Of a DNA stretch of 64,000 nucleotides, positions 53,388 through 62,210 are shown piece after piece. The notes beneath the pieces were generated by a model. The model was not told the origin of the DNA. It did not search any database and saw only the letters and a list, made by a program, of their open reading frames with translations. Source of the stretch: a virus; the IMG/VR virus record IMGVR_UViG_3300020411_004289, positions 42,088 through 106,087 of that record; one strand, 5' to 3'. The translations under genes were made by a program, and so were the position numbers. Each line of letters begins with the position of its first letter. Within the stretch, counting starts at the first letter, position 1.

Positions 53388-53876
53388 ATGGCAGAAACAC
53401 TTCCAGTCACAGATATGCTACCCAATAAGTTTGAACCCAAACGAAAATTTAGATGGGTATTTGCAATTGAAGGGATTGATGCTTTTTTGATGAAGACGGC
53501 GGCCCGGCCTAACGTCACAATTGAGGAGACAGAAGTATCCTTCATTAACTCTACGCGTTACCTTGCCGGTAAGTCAAAATTCGAGGCAATTACTGTCACG
53601 CTACATGATCCAATTGCACCTTCGGGAGCACAGCAGGTAATGGAGTGGTGCAGAACACACTTTGAATCAGTTTCAGGTCGTGCAGGATATGCCGACTTCT
53701 ACAAGAGAGACTGCCAGCTCAAGCTTCTTGATCCAGTTGGAACAGTAGTTGAGCTTTGGGATATCAAAGGAGCGTTCCTCACTAACGCCACATTTGGTGA
53801 TCTAGACTACGGCGGCTCTGACCCAGCAGAAATTTCTCTGACAATCAGATTTGATAATTGCGTACTGCAATACTAA
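53388..53876 (+). CDS. Tail tube protein (T4 gp19-like)
   Basis: This 162-residue protein is essentially the length of T4 gp19 (163 aa). Recognisable features: FEPKRKFRWVFAIEGIDAFL, ARPNVTIEETEVSFINSTRY, ITVTLHDPIAPSGAQQVMEW, and the DFYKRDCQLKLLDPVG strand pair followed by WDIKGAFLTNATFGDLDYGG. It polymerises into the inner tube around the tape measure. AAGGAG lies 11 bases before ATG. Codon choice leans to the highly expressed set (CGT, CTC, AAG) like the capsid gene. A strong terminator lies 69 bases downstream, so the sheath-tube transcript probably ends here. Confidence 0.93.
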   Translation: MAETLPVTDMLPNKFEPKRKFRWVFAIEGIDAFLMKTAARPNVTIEETEVSFINSTRYLAGKSKFEAITVTLHDPIAPSGAQQVMEWCRTHFESVSGRAGYADFYKRDCQLKLLDPVGTVVELWDIKGAFLTNATFGDLDYGGSDPAEISLTIRFDNCVLQY

Positions 53877-53944
53877 ACTCTAGAGTCAAAATACTAAAGA
53901 TCAGTAGTTTTTAAACTGTTAAAAGCTGTTATTTTAGCATATCT

Positions 53945-53978
53945 AAACCCAACCAAATAATTTTGGTTGGGTTTTTTT
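53945..53978 (+). terminator. Rho-independent terminator after the tail tube gene
   Basis: A perfect 13-base inverted repeat (AAACCCAACCAAA / TTTGGTTGGGTTT) with a TAAT loop passes directly into a run of seven T (72-78 of this line, 53972-53978). It separates the sheath-tube unit from the hub and tape-measure genes. The 56 bases after it before the next start carry no promoter I can support. Confidence 0.9.
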
Positions 53979-54034
53979 ATTAACATGTGTGTGCACATTG
54001 CTAATTTTAGTACTATAGATTGCGAGGTATAACA

Positions 54035-54889
54035 GTGAGCAACGACGCAAGAGAGAATAACGAAGTTTTTTCCGCTAATCAGGCAAGAGCGGCAGGTTTC
54101 CAAACAAGAAACGTAATGGCAGATGATTTTGGGTTTGAAATCCCAGTTGAAGCTGTTCCACTTCCTTCTAATGGGAGAATCTATCCAGTAGATAGTCCAC
54201 TCCATAACCTGGAGACATTAGAGATCAGAGCGATGACTGCTAAGGAAGAAGATATTCTTACTTCTAGAGCGCTAATCAAGAAAGGCACAGTCATTACGCA
54301 CCTAATCAAGTCTTGTCTAGTTAACAAGGCCATTGATGTTGATGCAATGACAGTAGGCGATCGAAATGCGATCATGACTGCTCTCAGAGTTACAGGTTAT
54401 GGATCTGAATATACTGCTGAGGTTCAATGTCCAGCATGTGGAGAACAGTCTAAGCAAGATTTCCAGCTAACTGAGTTACCCATTAAGCGTTTGGACTCTG
54501 ATCCTGTTGCAGAAGGCGCGAACCTTTTTGAATTTAAACTACCTGTAACTAAGAAGACAGTGCATTTTAAGTTTCTAACAGGTGCGGATGAGACAAACCT
54601 TACAGTTATGATGGAGCGCCGCAAGAAGCAGGGTGGAGAAAGCGAGAATCTGGTGACGACTCGACTACAACATCAGATTGTAGCCATTGAAGGCATTAAA
54701 GATAGAAATAAGATTAATACCTTCGTGAGAAATATGCCGGCCAGAGACTCTTTGGCGCTAAGAAAGCACATCGATGGCTCAGAGCCCGGCCTAGACATGA
54801 AGACGTGGATGGACTGTCCTCACTGCATGGAAACATCGGAGGTACGGCTCCCGATGGGTGCCTCGTTTTTTTGGCCTGACACCGAGTGA
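54035..54889 (+). CDS. Baseplate hub assembly protein (T4 gp26-like) with zinc ribbon
   Basis: From GTG 54035 this is a 284-residue protein; GAGGT six bases upstream and the loss of any site before the in-frame TTG at 54020 decide the start. The core (residues ~35-130: FEIPVEAVPLPSNGRIYP, LEIRAMTAKEEDILTSRALI) follows the phage baseplate/hub family to which T4 gp26 belongs. C-P-A-C near residue 135 and C-P-H-C near residue 268 form a split zinc ribbon. It would help to assemble the hub from which the tape measure and tube extend. The 3' end overlaps the next gene by 32 bases and contains a T7 run. It is longer than T4 gp26 (208 aa). Confidence 0.8.
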   Translation: MSNDARENNEVFSANQARAAGFQTRNVMADDFGFEIPVEAVPLPSNGRIYPVDSPLHNLETLEIRAMTAKEEDILTSRALIKKGTVITHLIKSCLVNKAIDVDAMTVGDRNAIMTALRVTGYGSEYTAEVQCPACGEQSKQDFQLTELPIKRLDSDPVAEGANLFEFKLPVTKKTVHFKFLTGADETNLTVMMERRKKQGGESENLVTTRLQHQIVAIEGIKDRNKINTFVRNMPARDSLALRKHIDGSEPGLDMKTWMDCPHCMETSEVRLPMGASFFWPDTE

Positions 54890-55142
54890 TAAAGAAATAT
54901 TTCTTCAGCAAATATTTTTGCTGATGTATTACATGGGCTTCACATACACAGAAGCATATCACTTGCCTGTATGGCAGCGCATTTGGTTCATTAACAGAAC
55001 CAATGAAGAGATAAAAGAGTCTGCCAAAGCAAATGACGGCCAGGCGCAGTCTAGAGCTGCGCATATGAATCATCCAGAAGCCAGATCGATGATGAATCGT
55101 GCACGGTCACAAGTTCCTGCAAGATTAAGAAGATTTACTTAA
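54858..55142 (+). CDS. Small tail-assembly protein overlapping the hub gene
   Basis: This 94-residue protein is read from GTG 54858, overlapping the hub gene in another frame. Its N-terminal half is a helical, aromatic domain (DKEIFLQQIFLLMYYMGFTY, then T-E-A-Y-H-L-P-V-W-Q-R-I-W-F); the C-terminus is basic and polar (MMNRARSQVPARLRRF). GGAGGT at 54838-54843 lies 14 bases upstream, a long spacing, so independent initiation would be weak. Frame +1 relative to the hub gene and a slippery TTT TTT T within the overlap make a frameshift fusion possible. Its place just before the tape measure matches small tail-assembly chaperones in many phages. Function inferred. Confidence 0.65.
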   Translation: MPRFFGLTPSDKEIFLQQIFLLMYYMGFTYTEAYHLPVWQRIWFINRTNEEIKESAKANDGQAQSRAAHMNHPEARSMMNRARSQVPARLRRFT

Positions 55143-55204
55143 TACCATCTGTAGTTCACTAGTGGCAATAGATAATTACCATATGTGAGAACAGGATTTT
55201 ATAG

Positions 55205-58200
55205 ATGGCAAAAAACGATCTCGGCGATCAACTAGCAGTTCAACAGCAGATAAATAAGGTTCTGGCACAGCGCCAGGCATTAATGGCTAAGTCTACCCAA
55301 GTCTTGGGTGCTCAAGTCAAGATGGCTGCTGAGCTTTGCAAAGCCCTAGAGTGCAAAGGCCTCGATGGGATGAATGATCGTCTTAAAGAGATAAATGATT
55401 CTCTTAATGAGGTTGCTGACACTGCCGAAGAGGCCGCAGAAAAAACAGAAGGCTTAGCCGATGCAGCTGGAAAAGCTAGCGCTAAAGTAGGTGATAATTC
55501 AAAATCATTAATGAAGCTTGGTGCAGGTATCGGACTTCTTAAAGGTGTCCAGGCAGGCTTCAGCGGCATTATGTCAACTCTATCGGGTCTAGGCAAGGGT
55601 TTAGTAAGTGTTGTAGGGTCTGTATTTAAGCTAGGCAAGACATTACTCTCTGTTCCTATTAAAATCTGGTCAGGCCTTATTGGCATGGCCCAGGGCGGCG
55701 GAGGTGGCCCTAATCCTATCAAAGTCGCGCTCGAAGAAGTTCGCAAGGAGATGGGTAGTCTAAACTCCGGAGAAGGTAAGGTCTTTAAGGAAGGTCTCAA
55801 GACCATGCGTGCCGAGTCAAAAAGTCTCGGAGGTTCGGGGCTGAGGCTCAGTAAAATTTTCGGAAAAGGACCAGGTGGTTTTGCTGAAGCAATCAAATAT
55901 AACTTAGAGACCGCGAAAGCACTAGGCAGTGCCTTTACCGCATTAAGAGGAGAATTTGCAAAATCAGCCGGCGCCCTTGCAGTATATCGTAAAGGCTTAG
56001 GGTTTTCAGCTGAAGAGATGGGTGCTTTAGGAAAGCGCGCCTTGGCACAAGGTAAATCCATGACTGAGCTCTCTCGAGAGACAGCAAGTTATGCCATTCA
56101 AATGGGCAAAGACTTTGGAATGAACTCTAAGGTTATCTCTAAAGATATGGGCAAGATGATGGCTGATTTTGATAATTTCGGCACATTAGGCCCCAAGGTT
56201 ATGTCTCAAGTTGCGGTATATACGCGCAAGTTAGGTATCGAGGTAAAAGAATTAACAGGCCTCGTAGATAAGTTTGACAACTTTGAAGATGCAGCTAAGG
56301 GCGCAGCACAATTGGCACAGTCGTTCGGAATGAATGTTGACGCCATGAAGATGATGAAAGAGCAAGACCCAGCTGCTCGCCTCTCCATGTTACAGAAAGC
56401 ATTTAAAGCCACAGGAAAATCTGTGGAAAGTATGAGTCGTCAAGAGCTCAAGATGCTGTCGACACAGGCTGGAATGAGTGCTGAGGCAACGAAGCTAGCC
56501 TTCAGTCAAAAAGGTTTGTCGATGTCATACGATGACGTCCAAAAAGCTGGCAGTAAAAACGAAAAGAAGCAGTTATCTCAAGCTGAAGCAATGAGCAAGT
56601 TGGCTGATTCCATAGAGCGAGTCTTTGGCGGTGGAGGCGGAAGCAAGTTTAAAGGCTTTTTTGATGCTTTTGCAAAAGGTTTTGGAAAAGGAATAAAGCG
56701 GTCCAAAGTCTTCAGGCAGGTGATGCGAAACATTAGAAAGTCGTTACGCGTTGTCTATAAGGCAGGTAAGCAAGTAGGAAAAGCATTTGTTAAATTCTTC
56801 CCAGGCGTCAAAAAAATGCTGAAAGGTCTAAGAGACCTTTTTAATCCTAAAGATGTAAAAAATCTAATGAAAGGCGTCGTCGCAGAGTTTAAGAACTTTT
56901 TCAAAACAGTTCAGGATGACCCACAAGCAGGTGTCGCCACACTCATCGAAAAACTAAAAGAAAAGTTTAAGGAATTTTTTGGAAAAAAGGGTAAAGCAGC
57001 AAGTGATGTAGCTGAAGGCGGAAAAACGTTTCTGAAGGTACTCGGAGGTATCTTTAAGGGACTTTTGATGATAGTCATACCGTTAATTACAAAGGGGATT
57101 AAAAAGCTCACAGAGATTATTAAGAATCCTCCTGGCATACCGGGCGCATTGAGTGAAATGTTCAAAGGCCTTTGGGCTGCTGTCAGCGATCTTTTTGGTG
57201 TTTTGTTCACCAAGCTTTTGCCACCGCTGCTGGCAGCGCTTAAAGGTCTATTCTTAGCAATATATGAAAAAATGAAGCCATTTTTGGCGAAGTACTGGCC
57301 TGTCTTGGTAGGTGCTCTTCTTGCAAAAGGCCTGGTCGTCGCGATTCTTTCGATGCTTAAAGGCGGCGCGGTCGCCGGCGCATTTGGTCTGCTGTTTAAA
57401 GGCTTGGCCAAGATGATGGGAAAAGAGGTCAGCAAAAAGAAAAAAGAGAAAGAGGCTGAAAGAAGCGGCCGAGTTATGGTTGCACCCTTGAGAGGCGCAA
57501 TTAAAGGCCTTAAGAAAATAGGCGGTGGAGATATCGCTAAGGCAGCTGGAAAATTAATGCTGCTAACATTCTTGTTTTTACCAGCATTTATTTCTTTTGT
57601 AACAACTTTAGTAGGAGGAATGGCCGGCCCCATTGCAGCAATGGGTAACCCGTTAAAATTTGTTTTAGCTGCCATCGGTATATCAAAAATAATATTCGCA
57701 TTTCAGTCAGTCTTCCATGCTGCTAAAACTACTAGTTCAAAAGACATCATGATGGCTACACTAAAGCTTGTGCTACTAGCAGGTGCATTTCTTGTTGGTG
57801 GCGTTGCTTTTGTGGGTGCACTTGGTCTAATTTCAGGCATGGCTTCCGGATTAGATTGGGTAGGGATTGCTCTGATGATGGTAGGATTAGGCACCGCCAT
57901 GATTGCTGTATCATTTGTAATAATGGCAACCCGATTGGTTACTGCAAAAGAAGTTGCAAAGTCTGCTCTTGTCGTCGCTGCAGCTTCACTTGTCGTCGCT
58001 GCCATGATTCCCTTTTCTATAGCAATGAAAATGGCTGCCCCCATATTAAACGGGATAGGCGTAGGTGAAGCTCTTAACGCTGGACTAACAATGATGGGTC
58101 TGGCTGTTGCAGTTTTAGGGGTTGCTGCTATAGCTTGGGCTGCTAAGCTCCTAAAACCTGCAATGATAAAACCAGCTGCTATGGGCTTAATTACCGCTAT

Positions 58201-61200
58201 ACCACTCGTTATTCTAATAGGGCTTTTTGGTGCTATTATATACGGTATGGCAACTGCTTCCGGCTTTATGGACCTAGACTGGGAAAAACTAGGCGGCGCA
58301 TTTAAAAGTATCGCTTTTATTTTTGGCTCATTGTTGATCGTGGCGATATCAGCCGCCTTAATGAATCCTGCAACAATGGTCATGGGCATGATTGGTCTAG
58401 TGATGGCTACGCTGTTTGTTGTTGTGTTTGCAAAATTATTCTTGCCTCAATTGCGAAAATTTGCAAACAGCAAGATTGATTTTGTTAAGACAGCTGTCAA
58501 CATGATTAAATTAGTGCCAATAATGGTAGGTCTTTTAGTCATGGCTGCGATGATGATACCGCTAGGCGCAATCGCATTCGTCGCATCATTCTTTACACTT
58601 GGCGCTGCACTCTTTGTCAAAACCATCGTGAAGTCCGGACTTATAAAGAATTTAGGTGTAATGGCTGGAAAGGCTGACAAATTAACAAATTCAAAAAAAG
58701 CGTTCGAAGCAATTTCAGTTGCTATGGACGCATTAAAAGACATTGCATTCACAGCTTTAGCGCTAATGATCTTTAAGCTGCCTTTCTTTCCAAGTTTCAA
58801 ACAGCTAGCTGGCACAATTTCACAATTCATTGATGCACTTACAAAAAAAGACGGTGTAACGGACAAGATAGGCACCATGATCGGTGCGATCAAAAACCCT
58901 AAAGACGCAAAAAATGCTGCATCAGCTATCGTTATGGCAGTAGATGCGATTAAAGACTTGGCCAAAATTGCAGTAAAGCTAGGCAAGATGGAGCTTGAAG
59001 CAGTTGACGAAGGACACACATCAGGTATCCTGGACAAAGTAAAAGGGCTGATGGATGTTATTATTAAAGGCGTCGCAGGTCCAGAAGGTGTCATGGCGCA
59101 AATGATAAAGCTGGTAGCACTGACACCGCCAGGAGGTGAAGAGCAGACAAAGGCAGTCGCTTCTGTTCTCTCTGCTATCGGAGGCCTGTTTGGTGGAATG
59201 CTAGGCCCGATGGCTGAAGTGTTTGAAATGGCACTAAAATATACTGATGAAGGAATGCTCAGCAATGATGTAGACACTGCTAAACTAGACGCAGTCATGA
59301 CTACAATGAAAACATTCATTCAAGACCTGATGGCGACAATTCAAAATCAATTAACGCCGATGATCACAACTTTACTGACGATAGAAGTTAAAGGAGATCC
59401 GAGAGATGTAGAGTCGAAGCTCAAGATAATGGCAGGCGCAATTGATATCATGACAAAGATCACAAGTTCCATGGCAGATCAAGCAGGAACACTTAGTGAA
59501 CTTCATACTGCTGCAAACAAAGCAAAAGGAACATTTCAGAGCAATGATTCGTTAGGGAAGACCATGAACACCATGACCTCCATGATGAATAGCATGTTCA
59601 GCATGCTTCGTCGTCATGTCCCACAAATGATTATGGGGATCTTGGGTGTTTTAAATCTACCTGCTCTAAAAGAAGATCCTAAAAAGCTTAAGCCGAAGCT
59701 TGAGGCCATCGGCGTCGCAATGAAAGCTATGGTAGACACGATGGAGATGGTCAAGGGAGTTTCTGATCTAGCTGAGAAGACAGACATTAAAATTATTGTT
59801 AAAAAAGGAAGAGTGATAATCAAGGAGACAGGCCCACTCCAGACTGGAATGAGGCTAATTCCAAAGATAGGAAAATCCATTCAAAAAGCGATAACAGCAA
59901 TATTGGCAATTAATGTCCCAGATCCTGGAATGGCAGTTAAAAAAATCAATGTAATTTCAAAGGGTCTTAAAGTTGTTACTGAGTTTATGAAAGCGATTGG
60001 AAGCATTCTAGGAATAACTAGCAAAAAACCAAAAAGTAATATATTTGGTAATCTTTTTAAAGGAGGACTCTTCGGTGGTAAGTCTGAAAAGCCTCCTTCT
60101 AAGCCAAAGATGACAGAGGCTGAAAAAAGAATTAAAGAGTTGACTGATAGTATCGATGCAATAGTTGGAGCATTAACTAGAAAAGGCGGCGGCATTGAAA
60201 AGGCAATCGGTGCAATAGTAAAAATTGCTCAAGGGCAAGCATTTTCTGACCCTGAGACAATGAAAATGAAAATGGAAACAATCATTAAAGCGATTCAGGT
60301 TGTTTCAAAGTTTATGAATTCCATGGGCAGCGCTATGAAAATCGGCGGAGGTCGAAGTCCGTCAGAAATAACGCGTGACGTGAACGCGCTATTCGGACCA
60401 GGCGGTGTGGCTGCCACGATTATCATGAGAGTCGTTGGTGGCGCGAACGGAGAGCTTTGGGGGCTTCCAGACATAATTAAGTCAGTTAAAAAATCCGCGG
60501 AGGGAATTAAAGATCCGGCATCTCTTGAAAAGAGGATGAATATTGTCGTTGCTGCAATGGGCGCTGTGTCTAAGTTTGCTAACATGTTGGGTAGCTTCAT
60601 GAAGCTCGCTGGGCCGAATGTAAAGAATCCAGGAGAGCTGAGAGAAGCCATCCAGAAAATGTTTGGCGCCAAAGGTCCAATTTATCAAATCATTAAAAGA
60701 ATTTCGGGCGACGAAGACGGAACTATTGGTCTACCCCATCTTATTGGCAAGATTCAAGCAGTGGCAGAAAAAGTACCGGCCGGCAAATCAGGAATTGCAA
60801 AGAAAGTCAAGCTGTTGAACGAAATGCTAGGTGCTGTTGCAACCTTTGCTTCTGTAATAAAAGACATGATGGGATTGATGCCCAAGGGCAAGATAACCAA
60901 GGACGACGCCGATAATTTCTTTGGTAATTTTGGTATTTTGGAGACGATGCTTGAAGGGTTTATGGGCAAAAATGCACTAAACGGTTATGGCCTACCTCAA
61001 GTCGCTTCTGATCTTGTTGGATTATTTGAAAAGGGAGGCGACCTTAATAAAATACACAAATACTCCAAGCAGATTTCGTCGCTAGGTAAAGTCTTTGATG
61101 CAATCGGAAAATTCACTACAGCACTTACAAATATTAAGGGCTTGGGTACAAAAGGTGCAAAGGGAGGCCAGGCAGCCTCTGCCAACGAATCCATGAAAAC

Positions 61201-61846
61201 ACTGGCGAAAGTCTTTGATACAAGCTCAGGCAAAGAAGGCGGATTTGCAAAGCTAGTAAAAGCTATTGGTAAATTCTCTGAGGATATTCTGAAACCGAAC
61301 ATAAAAGGTCTCAGGAAGGCAGCAGCTCGCTTCCCTTATCTAGTCAAGGCGATGAAAGGTGCCGCCGACGTTGCTGCATTCGGTTCAGAAGGTGGATACG
61401 GAAAGAGAAAGGCTAAGCTCTCTTCAACTGACGTTGATGCAATCGTCCTGTCCTTACAGAAGATCAACAAGGGAAAACTAGTCCACAATATTAACGAGGC
61501 ACTCGGCAAAGGCAAAGGCATGGACAAGAGTACTGTTACCAATGCGGCAAACTTAAGAAGAGTTCTAGTCCAACTAGACGCCGCACTTAAGCTTAAGTAC
61601 CTTAAAGACACAGTGCAAGTGACCAGAATTAAGAACAATATTGCTACTGTTGGTGGAATGCTTGATGGTAAGGTAGCTGGCGTCACTGCGACATTTAAGG
61701 CAGGAAAACTTGAAGTTTCTCATAACCTGAAGAAAGCCACTGTTGAAATCACAGTTAACCTAAACAAGAAAGAGCTGGCGAAGCAGCTCGTCGGCGTGAA
61801 GTTCGATGGCTCCAAGCAAATTGCTACTACTGGCGGAACCCAATAG
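55205..61846 (+). CDS. Tape measure protein
   Basis: This 2213-residue protein fixes tail length and is threaded through the tube. The N-terminal ~250 residues are helical. Residues ~250-480 (LSRETASYAIQMGKDFGMNS, then ELTGLVDKFDNFEDAAKG) are a conserved helical domain. From ~615 to ~1145 there are about ten strongly hydrophobic segments (for example LMLLTFLFLPAFISFVTTLV; LVLLAGAFLVGGVAFVGALG), and from ~1160 to ~1980 roughly ten degenerate helical repeats (see repeat entry). The C-terminus (residues ~2060-2213) is basic and folded-looking. At about 1.5 A per residue such a protein would imply a very long tail, close to 330 nm (estimate from the usual relation, not measured). No lysozyme or peptidase motif was found. 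ATG has no strong ribosome site. Confidence 0.9.
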   Translation: MAKNDLGDQLAVQQQINKVLAQRQALMAKSTQVLGAQVKMAAELCKALECKGLDGMNDRLKEINDSLNEVADTAEEAAEKTEGLADAAGKASAKVGDNSKSLMKLGAGIGLLKGVQAGFSGIMSTLSGLGKGLVSVVGSVFKLGKTLLSVPIKIWSGLIGMAQGGGGGPNPIKVALEEVRKEMGSLNSGEGKVFKEGLKTMRAESKSLGGSGLRLSKIFGKGPGGFAEAIKYNLETAKALGSAFTALRGEFAKSAGALAVYRKGLGFSAEEMGALGKRALAQGKSMTELSRETASYAIQMGKDFGMNSKVISKDMGKMMADFDNFGTLGPKVMSQVAVYTRKLGIEVKELTGLVDKFDNFEDAAKGAAQLAQSFGMNVDAMKMMKEQDPAARLSMLQKAFKATGKSVESMSRQELKMLSTQAGMSAEATKLAFSQKGLSMSYDDVQKAGSKNEKKQLSQAEAMSKLADSIERVFGGGGGSKFKGFFDAFAKGFGKGIKRSKVFRQVMRNIRKSLRVVYKAGKQVGKAFVKFFPGVKKMLKGLRDLFNPKDVKNLMKGVVAEFKNFFKTVQDDPQAGVATLIEKLKEKFKEFFGKKGKAASDVAEGGKTFLKVLGGIFKGLLMIVIPLITKGIKKLTEIIKNPPGIPGALSEMFKGLWAAVSDLFGVLFTKLLPPLLAALKGLFLAIYEKMKPFLAKYWPVLVGALLAKGLVVAILSMLKGGAVAGAFGLLFKGLAKMMGKEVSKKKKEKEAERSGRVMVAPLRGAIKGLKKIGGGDIAKAAGKLMLLTFLFLPAFISFVTTLVGGMAGPIAAMGNPLKFVLAAIGISKIIFAFQSVFHAAKTTSSKDIMMATLKLVLLAGAFLVGGVAFVGALGLISGMASGLDWVGIALMMVGLGTAMIAVSFVIMATRLVTAKEVAKSALVVAAASLVVAAMIPFSIAMKMAAPILNGIGVGEALNAGLTMMGLAVAVLGVAAIAWAAKLLKPAMIKPAAMGLITAIPLVILIGLFGAIIYGMATASGFMDLDWEKLGGAFKSIAFIFGSLLIVAISAALMNPATMVMGMIGLVMATLFVVVFAKLFLPQLRKFANSKIDFVKTAVNMIKLVPIMVGLLVMAAMMIPLGAIAFVASFFTLGAALFVKTIVKSGLIKNLGVMAGKADKLTNSKKAFEAISVAMDALKDIAFTALALMIFKLPFFPSFKQLAGTISQFIDALTKKDGVTDKIGTMIGAIKNPKDAKNAASAIVMAVDAIKDLAKIAVKLGKMELEAVDEGHTSGILDKVKGLMDVIIKGVAGPEGVMAQMIKLVALTPPGGEEQTKAVASVLSAIGGLFGGMLGPMAEVFEMALKYTDEGMLSNDVDTAKLDAVMTTMKTFIQDLMATIQNQLTPMITTLLTIEVKGDPRDVESKLKIMAGAIDIMTKITSSMADQAGTLSELHTAANKAKGTFQSNDSLGKTMNTMTSMMNSMFSMLRRHVPQMIMGILGVLNLPALKEDPKKLKPKLEAIGVAMKAMVDTMEMVKGVSDLAEKTDIKIIVKKGRVIIKETGPLQTGMRLIPKIGKSIQKAITAILAINVPDPGMAVKKINVISKGLKVVTEFMKAIGSILGITSKKPKSNIFGNLFKGGLFGGKSEKPPSKPKMTEAEKRIKELTDSIDAIVGALTRKGGGIEKAIGAIVKIAQGQAFSDPETMKMKMETIIKAIQVVSKFMNSMGSAMKIGGGRSPSEITRDVNALFGPGGVAATIIMRVVGGANGELWGLPDIIKSVKKSAEGIKDPASLEKRMNIVVAAMGAVSKFANMLGSFMKLAGPNVKNPGELREAIQKMFGAKGPIYQIIKRISGDEDGTIGLPHLIGKIQAVAEKVPAGKSGIAKKVKLLNEMLGAVATFASVIKDMMGLMPKGKITKDDADNFFGNFGILETMLEGFMGKNALNGYGLPQVASDLVGLFEKGGDLNKIHKYSKQISSLGKVFDAIGKFTTALTNIKGLGTKGAKGGQAASANESMKTLAKVFDTSSGKEGGFAKLVKAIGKFSEDILKPNIKGLRKAAARFPYLVKAMKGAADVAAFGSEGGYGKRKAKLSSTDVDAIVLSLQKINKGKLVHNINEALGKGKGMDKSTVTNAANLRRVLVQLDAALKLKYLKDTVQVTRIKNNIATVGGMLDGKVAGVTATFKAGKLEVSHNLKKATVEITVNLNKKELAKQLVGVKFDGSKQIATTGGTQ
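58692..61146 (+). repeat. Degenerate repeats in the tape measure
   Basis: About ten diverged copies of a helical unit recur at roughly 58692, 58908, 59148, 59410, 59694, 59934, 60264, 60525, 60801 and 61050, spaced 216-330 bases. Each carries a helix like 'I-x-x-A-(M/I)-x-x-V-x-K-F-x-x-x-(M/I)-(G/K)-x-(M/I)', for example VVSKFMNSMGSAM, AVSKFANMLGSFM and VFDAIGKFTTALT. In the later units the stretch between them carries G-L-P-x-(I/L/V). Similarity is at protein level; no DNA repeats are obvious. Copy boundaries are approximate. Confidence 0.55.
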
Positions 61847-61886
61847 AAAATTTTAAGCTATTTAAACAAGAGATAGAGTTACTACT

Positions 61887-62210
61887 ATGGACGAACTAAC
61901 AAAAGAACAAAAAGAAGCACTAGAAAGATTTAAGTCTACTAAAGACGACCCTGAGACGCTTGCTGGTCTCTTTTACAAGATCTTAGAACAGGCTGATCCA
62001 TTATTTAAAGATGCTATGGAAAGAAAAGCTGCAGTTTTAATGAATGCTGGGTATGCCATAGGAAAAGAGATGGCTGCAGCTGAAGACGATCCAGAAAAAA
62101 AGAAAGAGATGGAGTTTCGATTGAGAAAGACTGCCAGCAACATCCATTCAAAGGTTCGATCACAACACGAAAAGTCAAACAAAGAGAAGGCTGAGAAGGA
62201 AAATAACTAA
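61887..62210 (+). CDS. Small helical protein downstream of the tape measure
   Basis: This 107-residue, almost purely helical and highly charged protein (MDELTKEQKEALERFKSTKD ... DDPEKKKEMEFRLRKTASNI) has a less charged centre (LFYKILEQADPLFKDAMERK). It has no cysteine and no known motif. It lies 40 bases after the tape measure, and its stop overlaps the next ATG (TAATG). A chaperone-like or minor tail role is possible from position and size; the family is not recognised. Confidence 0.6.
   Translation: MDELTKEQKEALERFKSTKDDPETLAGLFYKILEQADPLFKDAMERKAAVLMNAGYAIGKEMAAAEDDPEKKKEMEFRLRKTASNIHSKVRSQHEKSNKEKAEKENN

Noticed and set aside
42769-55206. TATAGAT sequences in three spacers (42769, 54014, 55200) as a possible late promoter
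   Set aside because: They lie at or just before start codons or ribosome sites, leaving no room for a leader, and have no partner element; probably chance in AT-rich gaps.
56911-59319. Three long open frames on the minus strand (228-290 codons) opposite the tape measure
   Set aside because: Products are Ala/Ile/Pro/Ser-rich with no motif, they lie fully inside the + strand gene, and they are explained by its Ala/Met/Lys-rich codons giving few antisense stops. All neighbouring genes are on the + strand.
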